DNA of 64,000 nt, from assembly GCA_036927565.1 (NCBI GenBank), contig JAYESD010000008.1, forward strand, positions 127,437,498 through 127,501,497, written 5' to 3'. Positions within the stretch are counted from its first letter, which is position 1. Each line of letters starts with the position of its first letter. Positions 45,624 through 55,982 of the stretch are shown one piece after another. The notes below the pieces were generated by a model. That model was not told where the DNA came from. It worked only from the letters and a program-made list of their open reading frames with translations, and made no database searches. A program made the translations under genes and the position numbers. This DNA comes from Tuctoria greenei. Lineage: Eukaryota > Streptophyta > Magnoliopsida > Poales > Poaceae.

Positions 45624-46420
45624 CGCATGAGAAAATGTTATCTTTGGCGAGTATTACTTACCAACCGCCTGAGATAATTGCCCGAGCCTGTTCTTCAGTT
45701 TCCTTTTCTCTCGCTTCTTTTTTATTTAGATTCCAATATAAATACTCAACCATGTATAGATTCTGCAAATTGAGTCCAAATTTGATGATTCTTTCTTCTA
45801 TATTTTTCAAAAAATTAACATCTACCACCTGAACCAAATATTTTAAAACATGTATAGCTGACATTGTAATGTTTTGGTAAATATCAAAATAATTTATACG
45901 CACATATTATTCACATTTGTGTGTCTCCTAAAAAAAGGGATCATTCACTAAAATTTGTTTGTATGAACATATTTGTATTATTTATACATGTATGAATTTT
46001 GTTAATTTTTTTAAAGCATTCCAACATGTCAAAATTCAAATTATCCTTCATTCTAACTAAATGCTCATATACATATGAGGCATTCATCAAATTTTGAACA
46101 CACATTGATTCAAAAAAATTTAAAAGATCTGAAAAATTTCATAGAGGTTGGTATGATGACTAAAAATGTCTATTGAAAAAATAAATGAAAAAAATCATCA
46201 TATTCATCAAGATAGAAAAGTGAAAAATTGCAATTGTTATATGCTTTTTATGTTCTGACCAATTTCAGAGGCCTTATGAAGTGAAATTTAATGGTAACCT
46301 TTACTAATCAATCATATTACAAGAAAGTGGAATTTTGGCTTTTTAAAGGCCCCACATTTAATCAAGAATATTAATTAAGAAGAAGTAAAGATCTTATCAG
46401 GTGGTTGGTACTTAATAACC
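45624..46420. repeat. CACTA-2 central tandem duplication, unit 2
   Basis: Counterpart of 33472-34256. It is followed by a partial third repeat of its CCGCCTGAGA-containing end at 46430-46560. Confidence 0.9.
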
Positions 46421-46656
46421 GTCTGAGAAAAAGTATATTAATATATGAAAAGAATATTAATTAAGCATACGTAAAGATCTTCTCAGAAGGTTGGTACTGA
46501 ATAACCGCCTGAGAAAAAGATTATCTCAGGCGGGTATTACTTACCAACCACCTGAGATAATTGAATCTTCGCAGGCGGTTGGTAAGTAAAACCCTACTGA
46601 GATAACCATCTTCTCAGGCAATCGGTACTTAAAATCCGCCTCAGAAAATAGGCGTC
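46421..46656. repeat. CACTA-2 central GGCGG repeats next to the promoter
   Basis: CCGCCTGAGAAAAAGATTA and TCTCAGGCGG palindromes resemble the terminal CACAGGCGG repeats but with GAGATAA in place of GTGATAA. Related copies flank the other promoter at 33425-33530. Confidence 0.8.
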
Positions 46657-46664
46657 TATATATA
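46657..46664 (+). promoter_or_regulatory. TATA box of CACTA-2 accessory-gene promoter
   Basis: TATATATA followed by CCCCTCGG and GACGCCGTCAGGCTGCC. This is an inverted copy of the transposase promoter at 33413-33340. Confidence 0.65.
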
Positions 46665-46679
46665 CCCCTCGGCTACTTT

Positions 46680-48244
46680 GGAAAAACCTAACCCGGGCGA
46701 AATCACTTAGACGCCGTCAGGCTGCCAAAATTTCATTTGCCGCCAAGTCTTTGCCGCTCTCGTTGCCGAGCTTCACAATCGTCGCCGAGCTTCGCCGTTG
46801 TCCGTTTGCTTCGCCCTCGTCACTTCGAGGTACGCCGAGCGAAGCCATTGCCGTCGCGGCCGAGCTTCATAGTAAACCCTAAACCTTCCGACCTTCCCTC
46901 CTCCGTCCCCGTGCTGCCTGCCTCATCGCCCTTGCCACCGGCTGAGTCAAATGATGCCTTGCATAGATTTCCTTGGTTAGGGTTCGGGAATTCAAAAAGG
47001 GTAGGCATCCTGGTGGTGGTGGTGGTGGACCATGGCGTTAATGCACATCATCTCTGATGCGTTCGTTTGGTTCCATGTAATGGATGCAGTTTGTGGATCG
47101 TGTTTTGGTGCCAAATCCCGATCGTAGTATTAGGGTTCAGACATGATAAACTTTTTGATTAACAATTAGACCTTCTGTTTAAGTTTTCATTATGCTAGAT
47201 ATATTGTTATTGTGTATTACTCATTCAAAAGGGTCGTTGCCCATTGCCCTGGGTCTTATTGATATTTAGTACCATGCTAGATGATTCAAAAACAAAAGTC
47301 ATATATATGGTAGGATAAGGCATTCTTTTTGTGAAATAAACATGGCATATAAAGGATGCCAAGTGACGAGCACTGGGCACGGTTCTTTATTTGCTTATTT
47401 GCCACAATATTTGAGGTATGTAACATGGATTGTAGTTTCCATGCCTTTCCGTTCTTTCTCCATAGTAGGATAAAATGTGAATATAGCATGACATTGATAA
47501 TTCTGGTTTGAACTATAACTGCTATATGGTTTTTGACAAGCTTGCAAAGGGATTTCAGTAGTTACTAATGTAGGCGGTAATTCATTTTGGGGATAGAATG
47601 GATTTTAATACCACAGCAATGCATGTTGCACTCAAGGTCATCGTGTTTTATTTATCCTTCCAAGCAGTTAGAAATTGTTGTTTTTCTATATATGCTTCAC
47701 AGAACGAATTTATTTTTTAATGGCGTCTGTAGTAATTCCTTGTTCCCATTTTTGTCCTGTCAACCTTTGGAGAACAAGAGCCACCAGAATACGTGATGAA
47801 TTCAAACCTTACCCTTTTTTGCTATTTGACTTGCGTGACATGTATGAACTACCAGTGATAACATGAGTGGATCATAGCACCTGTACTGAACATAGAGTGT
47901 AGCTGCCCCGCACTTCATCTCACAAGGTTGTGCTGCTTCGAGATTGGTGTCGCTATCCTTTTGCCAAACAGCAATGTGCTCGCACAAGACTATTGAACAT
48001 CGCTTGTGCTCAGAACACAAATACAAGTAACTGCCTATTTAGAATAAGAAGATAAAATTACCATTGCTGATGAGCAACTTTAACATGCTTGTCACCCTCG
48101 CAATGTATAGGAACCTTTTGGTCAGTCGCCTTAGACCCTAGTATGCCTTATCAAATCCTAGAATGCTTCCATCTTTTTCTTCATGCAACACTTCATTTAG
48201 AGTTAATATGCCATTCACTATATTTTTTGTCTTATTATTCTAGC
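46680..48244 (+). other. Leader of the TNPA-Ulp1 gene
   Basis: A GC-rich first-exon-like block at 46737-47003 ends at a possible GTAGGC donor. The remaining AT-richer sequence to 48244 has no coding signal I recognise and probably holds introns. Confidence 0.5.
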
Positions 48245-51200
48245 ATGGAAAATCCTAAGAAGACTGGTGCTAGTAGTAACAATAAAGAAGACAACATGGA
48301 GTTTACTAACTCTAGTAGTTCAAGCTCCTTTCAAAGTCCATCGGATCCTTTTCCGAATATATAAATTAAAAAGACTTCAGAGGATCTAGACCCGGAATAT
48401 GATCCTACCGACGAGGTATGGATCACGAATCTTAACTTCAGCAGTTCAAGTTAATGTTGGTTGTCAAGTATACGAAGTCTTATAATTCTTTTCTACCTAG
48501 ATGAATCGCGAAGACAACGAGCTGACTTCGGCTCCTAAAACCGCAGAATGTTCTCCAATGGATGAATCCTCAAGTTCACTCAAGCGGAAACGAGGGAAAC
48601 GAGGTCCCAATAAGGGTCCATTGGACCGCATCATGTACATAACAAGGGCTGGTCTAGGTGGGATTCCCCAAGAACCACTAGATTCAGTTACCAGGTACTG
48701 TAATGCATGCGGTTTTTTTGTTAGAGAGCTCGTGCAGATCACATTCGAGAATTGGAGGAAATTACCCGAGGAGACCAAGAAGGAGTTGTGTGAAAGGATA
48801 AAGAAACAATTCAAGTTCCCAAAAGGCATGGAAGAAGCTGTAAAGAAAGCAAAATTGGTCTCTTGCAGCAAGAACTTTTGTGGTTGGAAGAGTGAAATGA
48901 ATGCATATGTTAAGGCCGATAAGGTCCCTAGCCCGAGGAAGATGGGAAAAAACACACAAGCTTAGTGGCAAGAATTTGTTTGTCAAAAGACCACACCTGA
49001 TGCTAAAGCCCTAAGTGCAACTAGGTCAGAGCTTGCCAAAAAGAACAAATACCATCATCGCTTGGGGTCTGCTGGATATGCCCCCAAAGTTCAGAAATGG
49101 AATAAGATATTAAACGAAATTACCAGTAAGAGTAATCCTCACCCGTTAGAAGGCTGCGATGAGAGAACTCAACGGTGGGTCTTTGCTCGGTCAGGTTTGA
49201 CCAGCGAGGACAAACTTGAAAATCCTGACTCTGTGAATGAAGTAGAGGAAAAAATGAAAGAAGTAATTGAAAAGCAACAGAAGGGTCTCTTCAAGCCGAT
49301 GATGGAGAATGACCAACTGACCGCTATCCTAGGAAACCCTTAACAAAGTGGACGGGTTCGAGCAATGTCTTCTCAAATGTCTTTGCTAGATGGTTTCCCT
49401 AAAGATAAAGACACGCATAGAAGACGTGAGAAGTTTAAGAAAACACTCTATGAAACGATTGCTCAAAAGGTCAAAGAAAATGTGCAAGAAATAATGGAAC
49501 AACTTAGACAATCAGGACAATTAATGGCACCGAGTACAGCGATGGTTCCCGTGCTAAATGAGCAATTGGTATCTCCAACTGCCTACCCTAGCAGCGTTGG
49601 TTCTGTGCCAGGCTCAGGGTAAACCAATAAGTTCGCTATCGATGATATTGCTAACGACAAATCTTGTCGTCTTCTTGTCCCGATCGGCAGAGCAGGGAAC
49701 AAAACCAAATAGATTGCCACTGCTATGGCAAAGCCTTATCGTGACTTCAACGGGAATCCACTTCCGTTGTATTATGTTGTAGTGCAAGTTCTTCAGATAT
49801 TTGATAATTATTATGAAGATTATGAAATAGACCACATCACACATGAGAGGATCGCGACTCTGGGGCAGGCTGTCAACCAATTAATACTTTGGCACTGACG
49901 CGATATCGTGTTGGATGATGAGCCAATTTCTAGCCCCATCGCATCTCAAAATACTGCAACCCCATCTTCTAAGGTGAAAGTCCAGGAAGGTCCACTCCTA
50001 GCCCAAGAAGATCCACTCCCCCTATGTCTCAGCAAGGATGATAGTAACCTTGCTAGTAAAGATATCCAAGAGCAACAAGTTGGACAACAACTTTAAGCAG
50101 TACCAGAGCAAGTTGTTGCTAGTAAAGAGCAACCAGTTGAGCAACAAATTGAAGTAGTACTAGAGCCGGCTGCTGGGAGTAAAGAGCAATCAGTTGAACA
50201 ACAGGTTCAACAAAAAGCCAGTGTCCAACTTCCAACGACTACTCCTCGATCATCAGTGCCTATCAAAGTTAGCTCATACAAAATTAAGAAACCTTCATCA
50301 GAAGTGTCAAAGTATTTGGAAACTATGAAGGAAAATATTAGAAAATCGAGTGCATCTCGTTCTTCTCATGAGCCAGCATTAGAAGATATCGAGGAGTGGG
50401 AAGAAGACGATGTCATGTATAATCGGCAGACGGCTTTAGTTAAACCAGGAGTTCCAATATACAAGCTTGAGAATGTTCCTCCTAAATTTGAGAATGAGAA
50501 GCCATTCGTGACATCCATACAACTTAGCAAAAAACCTGCCCCGCTCAGAGAATGCTTGAGTGGTACATCCTTGCCAGCACAAAATATGATCTTCCTTGCG
50601 TCACATTTCGTATTCCAAAAGATGCATTCTGGAGCACTAGAGCAGATAGATGAGTCATTTTATTTGAAGAGTTGCATCCCCTTTTCCATCAGGGCATGCT
50701 CGAAATCAACCTACTACTCGTCTGGTGCTTGTAAGTGCCTCTAATATTTTGCATTTGCTTTTCTTACTACACGCATACACATTTCATGAGATTATAACAA
50801 TTCTGGACTTCTTCAATAGGATGCAATACATGTATAATGAAAAGATGAAATGCAAGACAGGTATCCTTGATCCTACACGGATTGCAAATATGCTATTCGA
50901 CGTCAAGGTGGATCGAGACTCAGCAAAGTTCAAGCACATGACAAAAAAGAATTTGAGAAAGCAAATGCAAAACTTAAGAAGGATTGAAGGACAGAAGTTG
51001 CAGCTTACATAGGACATGCAATGTTTAACTTTGTCAGAGACGGCAAGGACCTTGTAAAGGCTCCGTACCACTTCGAGTAAGTTCGACACATGACATTAAA
51101 TTAGCTATTATTGGTAATTGTTAACACGTGTGTTTGTATGTTTGCATTGATCACTACATAATGATCTTCATCAAGCCAATGTAAGGTTTGGCAATAGTCT

Positions 51201-51943
51201 TGGACTCGGCCGATTGCCCACCAGATCATGACAAAGATTTCTTTTTCAATTTTAAAACTGTACGTTTATTCAATAATTTTAATTTACACACATTTAGAAT
51301 GTGTTGACAACTTTTATATGACATCTCTTGTATTACAGCGCTTGGCGGTTTTACGCGGAATAGCTTGGCGGTGAGAGACCTTCTAATACGAATGCATTGG
51401 ATATTAAAATGTATTATGCTTGTCCGAAGCAGCCTGCTGGGAGTGTCTTATGCGGGTATTATGTATGTGAGCATCTTCGGACCGCCAGCGAATATAGAGT
51501 GAATCGTGAGGATGTAAGTTATCCTTAATGTCGATATCTTATTTTCTTACTTTTGAGTTTCATTTTCATTGTGACTACCATAGTTTAATACTTATATTCT
51601 ATGCTGTTGAATATTATCAGAAACATTATTTTCATATTTTGATTCCAACTTCAAAATTCAATTGCTCATAGTACAACTGCTCCAAAAATACCAAATAAAT
51701 TCTTGTATACTCTCACTTTGATCTATACTTTGAGATTGTTAAAACCAACACATTCTAAACCTTGTTATGTTTTTATTGCAGCACACGAAGAAAGTGAATG
51801 AAGAATGGCCAGTTTGTAGAAGTATTCTTGGTGGAGGAGCCGACAAGATTGCTGTTGAACTGTGTCAATTCGTGCGTCGCCAAATTTTGCACAAAAGAGG
51901 GGAGTTCTTTGATGAGAATGGTGCAATAGCTGATGTGCCATAA
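48245..51943 (+). pseudogene. CACTA-2 accessory protein fused to Ulp1-like cysteine protease
   Basis: Coding blocks: 48245-48420 (Ser/Asn-rich), 48501-48965 (KRKRGKRGPNKGPLDRIMYI, then FENWRKLPEETKKEL), 49060-49343 (Transposase_24-like, DERTQRWVFARSGL), 49365-49620, 49680-50095, 50100-50740 (Gln/Glu-rich repeats of EQQVEQ type), 50820-51085. The protease domain lies in the last exons: KAPYHFE near 51058-51078, VLDSADCPPDHD near 51203-51235, KQPAGSVLCGYYVCEHLR near 51429-51482 with the catalytic Gln and Cys, and a final exon ending at the TAA 51941-51943. Ulp1 proteases process SUMO and are carried by several plant transposon families. The usual catalytic His region is not clear, and in-frame stops occur (for example 48362, 48963, 49341, 49619, 51361). 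Confidence 0.78.
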
Positions 51944-52134
51944 CTTTGCGACTATGCCAATAGAAACAGTTTTTAGTGAAAACTTGTAAACTATGAGATG
52001 AATTGTATGTGTAACTTGTACATATGTATATTGTTTTAGTGAAATTGACGTCTGTGATGATATTGTTGACTTCTATGATTATATTGAATTGTCCTAGAAA
52101 TTAGAAATAACAACATCTAGTACTGCATAGGTTA

Positions 52135-52545
52135 TAACTTATCACAGGCGGTTATTTACCAACGACTAGACCTGCCTGTGAAAAACAATTATCACAGGCG
52201 GCTAGATATAGGTAAAGAACCATCTGTGATAACCTAAATATCACAGGCGGTCACTGTTATGGTAAAAACTGGTTGCGATAAACTGTCTTCACAGGTGGCT
52301 TGACGTAGGTCAAGATCCGCCTGTGATAACAAAATTATCACAGGCGGTTATATATGCTGCACAACCCACCTGTGATAAGATATCTTCATAGGCGGCTAGC
52401 CTATGTAAAGAACCACCTGTGATAATGTGCATTCACAGGCAGTTTCACTTCTCCGCCTGTGAAATTTCAGATTATCACAGGCTCTTTGTTTCAGGCAGTT
52501 TTAAAAACCGCGTGTGATAATATGTTTGGCCGCCTGCGATGAGGC
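52135..52545. repeat. CACTA-2 right subterminal repeats
   Basis: About a dozen TATCACAGGCGG and CCGCCTGTGATAA units alternating in orientation, immediately inside the right terminus. Confidence 0.92.
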
Positions 52546-52562
52546 TTATTGTAGCAGTGGTT

Positions 52563-53956
52563 GATCAAGGATGGTGTTGGTGCTAGCTCAATGGCCCTTA
52601 GAAGGAGCACCAACAAGGAAAAAGGACTTGCAAGTGGTCCTGTTGGTCTGCTTAAGATGAAGTCACCTATACAGCGCAACAGGAAGCCTTCAGAAAATGA
52701 CTTCATGGAGAAAGGAAACGAGTTGGCTGACAAGTTTAGAAAGATTGAAGTTTATGAGCAGCCAAAGCAATCTGCTGATCCAAGATTTTGGAGCCACTTC
52801 CATGCTGACTACTATAAGCACGTGTACATGAAGATGAGGACTCCAGTACTTGCTAGTCAATGGGTGGACATGACTTATCTACAATTCAAGAACTATAAAG
52901 CATATCATGACGTCTTGGAGGCATTGGAGAGGCATGGCTTGAAGGACCTTCTATCCTTCCAATATAACTGGAACAATGAAGTCATCACTCAATTTTACTT
53001 TGCTCTCTACTTCGCCTGTGATGATGGGGATGACATGATTTAGATGACACATGGATACAAGTATAGTGTCACTTATGAGGAATTTGCCAGTATACTCCAT
53101 CTCGAAGACACCCTAAAAAATGAGCTTGTGATTCACAACTTGAAGCCTTTGGAGAAGGATGAGCTAGCTTTCCTCTATGACACAAGAATGCCATACAAGG
53201 CACCTACAATGAAGCCATTCTTTGTCGTGCTTAAAAGAATTTTGAGGAAGCCTATTGCTTCAAAGTATAGAGATGCAGGGACAATTCAAGGAACTCTATG
53301 GACCTTGATGAAAGTGATAAGCAAGAAAAGGACCTTTAATGTCTTTGAATATATTTACAATGACATTGTGAACATATCAATCACTCCCAATAGGTCCCGT
53401 GGCTATGCACCTTACATCATGTTCGTGATTGAGAAGGTCACCGGCTTTGAGTTTGTTAAGGATGTTGAGCATGCCAGCCTCAAGCCCCAGAAGCCACCAG
53501 TCTACAATATTCCTAATGCTCCTACCTCACCTATAGTGGAACAAAGATCTAAGCATGCTCATGACGGCACAAGGACTCTAGCTGCTACCTCTGCTACTCC
53601 ACCCTCCGAAGAGTCCTCCAGTGGTGTGTTGAAAATGCTCTCCTCCATCTTTGCATCCTACCGCAAAAGTGGAAATTAAGCAAAACAAGGAATGTATGGC
53701 TACATAGAGGCATCAACGGTACATGAAGGAAAACATCAAAGCAATCTTTGAGAAGCTTGATATTGAGCCAGTGGCATCACCTCAAATCACAGAGGATTCA
53801 GAAGAGAACGTCATAGAGATGGCACCTCTCACTGAGCAAGAATTGGCATCCTTTGGACTAGCAGGTGTCTCTGCTCCTCCTCCTCAGCATGCACATGACA
53901 ATGAAGATGAAGATGAAGATAGGACAGAGAGTGAGGGAGGGAGTGGCAATGAGTGA
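52563..53956 (+). pseudogene. Copia-A extra ORF, C-terminal part
   Basis: Resumes in frame after the CACTA-2 TSD. Shared motifs with the Copia-B ORF are NWNNEVITQFYFALYF, MTHGYKYSVTYEEFA, MKPFFVVLKRILRKPIA, NRSRGYAPYIMFVIEKVTG and FVKDVEH, ending in an acidic tail at 53956. A TAG interrupts it at 53041-53043 and a frameshift falls near 53680. Conservation of the cores in two diverged Sirevirus subfamilies suggests the protein mattered to the elements. Confidence 0.85.
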
Positions 53957-54000
53957 TTCCCCTCAATTTTTCCCTTTTGGTACCTTGATGCCAAAGGGAG

Positions 54001-55982
54001 TGTGACACCTGGTTCTGAAAAATGAATCAAGTGCAGTGTATATGTGCCCAGGATATTGCTTCACACATACACATCAACATCACAAATGATAATCAAAATT
54101 TAACTATGTCACAAATAATAAATATACCTAATTCTATTGCAGCGGTAAATAAGCTAGTGTAGACGACTCAAACTCCACAAGCAATCGATGGTAGCACGCA
54201 CACCTAGTGCTCCACGTTGTCTTCCAAAATATCTCTTGTAGCTGAATTAATTGTGGGAATTGCAAGGGTGAGCACATGTGATACTCAGCAAGTGTGGGAA
54301 AGTATGACATGTAGCTAAAACAAGCATGATAATAATTGGCTAATTGCAGAAAAGTACATTAGTTCATAAACATGTAAAAGTAGCCTAAAATGTCTATGTG
54401 AGTTTAATTCCATCATAACCCTAGTAATTATCATAATCAATATCCATCATTCTCAATTACCGTCATAATATATTTATAACCAACCAACAATCAATATCAT
54501 CACCATATGCAAATTTCTTATCTTCTCATAACCAAACCATGCTCATATGACATAACCAATCCCTTAACAAACCATCCCAAACCCAAGTCCAATTCTAATC
54601 ATGGAAATTGTCCAGGTGCTCGTTACTGTGAGCATGGCTATCATGATAGTTTTACACTCTACGAAGGTTGTACCACTTTACCAACATGTTCGTGATTTCA
54701 TCACCTTTCAGTGACTAAGAACCTCCATTATGTCGTTTGTTGACGGTCCTTAAGTGCCATATTTAGACTGTCAATTCACCTCATAATGTGCACGAAAAAG
54801 AAACACAACGTAGTGGTAGGGTTAAGAACTAATCAATTCCACAAATGTTTGTGTTTATTTGTATGCGGGTGAATTTAGACTCAAAATACCAAGACATGCA
54901 GGGACTAATCCATAAATTATGGTTTCGACGAATTAGGTGATGCCACATGTTATCACATAGATCAAATGGCCCACAAAGAAAAGTATTCGAGGCCATCCAA
55001 CGGTGTAGCACCAATATCAGTCAAGGGGGCCCACCTGGTAAAGACCTGGAGAAAGCACAGCGCCAACGGGTCCAGGACCAGGTCGGTCGACCCCCCTAGT
55101 CGGCCGACTTTTTCTTGCCCCCAAAAGCGGTCAAACTACACGTGTTGGCTCCTCCCGACTTGAAAAGGTCATGGGTGACTGATTCGCGCATATTTGATGC
55201 GGGAACCGACCCTTCTCCCACCTATAAATAGAACCCCACACCTCACTTTACACACACACCAAAAGTTGAGAATAGAACATCACTCCAAAGGTTTAGAGTA
55301 GTCCTAGAGGCTGGCAAGTAGAAGGAGAGTGTGGTGAAGAGTTTGGAAGAAGGAGGCTTGGGCTTGTCAAGTCCCTCTTCCACACTTGTACCCCTACAAA
55401 GGTGTTATTCAAATCAAGTAAGCCATTGTGAATTCAATTCAAGTTTGATACTCAATTCATAGCAGTTTGCACAAGTAGTTACTTGTGGGTTCATTGCTTT
55501 AATTCATTAGAGGCTCTAGTTGTAGCATTGTGTTTGAAACAACTAGAGTTGTGATTTAGAATGTAATTGTGGTGCTTAGGTTAGAAATCACCAGTGAATA
55601 TCTTGTAGACCCACGGATTGAGGATGTAGGCAGGAGGTGGTGACAACCCTATCTGTCCTTTGTAATCCTCCACATTCGGCTATTCCATGGGCTCTTGGCG
55701 AGAGTCACCTAGTGTTGCTAGGGGTAAACCCGTGCCTGAAGCAAGCAACTACCGCAAATTCCTTTGAATTAGAATCAATACTTTGTATTCATCTCTCTTC
55801 ACTACCTACCAAACAACTTTGTGTCCTTGGGTGGATTAGTTTGTAAGATTACACACACATTCCTTGAATTTGATACCCTTGGTAATACTCCTTAAGGGGA
55901 GTGCTACACGATAGTTTCCATGCGCTTGCGGAGTTTCATATGTGACGTACAAGCCGTCAACACCGTCTCACACTTCCGTAGG
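54001..55982 (-). mobile_element. Diverged gypsy LTR fragment (interrupted)
   Basis: On the minus strand it ends like the Gypsy-1 LTRs (complement of TGTGACACCTGGTTC at 54001) and shares the block around 54600-54735 with 23840-23960. It is interrupted by the solo LTR at 54738-55962, resumes for about 20 bp (CCGTCTCACACTTCCG), and is cut off by Copia-C at 55983. It sits at the 3' end of Copia-A. Confidence 0.75.
54738..55962 (+). mobile_element. Solo LTR of an unrelated family
   Basis: Starts TGTTGACGG and ends CCGTCAACA, a 9-bp perfect inverted terminus. Flanks are TCGTT (54733-54737) and CCGTC (55963-55967), a TSD with two C/T differences. The sequence aligned to other LTR copies shows that CCGTC is the original target. 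TATAAATA at 55223-55230 sets the plus orientation. No coding sequence. Confidence 0.82.

Larger units (their letters stand above)
26778..52559. mobile_element. CACTA-2: large CACTA transposon with nested Sirevirus
   Basis: Left end CACTACTACAAAAAGC and the complement of the right end CACTGCTACAATAAGC form the terminal repeats. The 3-bp TSD is ATT (26775-26777) and GTT (52560-52562), one substitution apart. Removing the element rejoins the Copia-A extra ORF in frame. Without Copia-B it is about 14.4 kb. Contents from the left are subterminal repeats, a CLASSY/DRD1-like inverted repeat, a minus-strand TNPD gene, a central divergent promoter region (with Copia-B inserted), a plus-strand TNPA-Ulp1 gene, and right subterminal repeats. 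Both genes carry breaks. Confidence 0.93.
1243..54000 (+). mobile_element. Copia-A: degraded Sirevirus split by four insertions
   Basis: This is a plus-strand Ty1/copia element of the SIRE/Sirevirus lineage. Its pieces are 1243-2160 (protease to post-integrase), 12504-13281 (reverse transcriptase), 22261-23145 (RNase H and 3' end of pol), 25945-26777 (non-coding region and start of an extra ORF) and 52563-54000 (rest of the extra ORF and 3' region). The pieces are collinear with Copia-B inside the same window. The junctions rejoin when each insert and one copy of its TSD are removed. The 5' LTR and gag are missing. The 3' LTR is not seen because a gypsy LTR begins at 54001, right at a polypurine-like AAAGGGAG. 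The insertions between the pieces are described in their own entries. Confidence 0.85.

Noticed and set aside
48497..48955. 152-residue minus-strand open frame
   Set aside because: Antisense shadow of the CACTA-2 accessory protein exon.
52135..52545. Regularly spaced short repeats that could suggest a CRISPR-like array
   Set aside because: The units alternate in orientation, vary in sequence and sit at a CACTA terminus with TIR and TSD. They are subterminal repeats in a plant genome.
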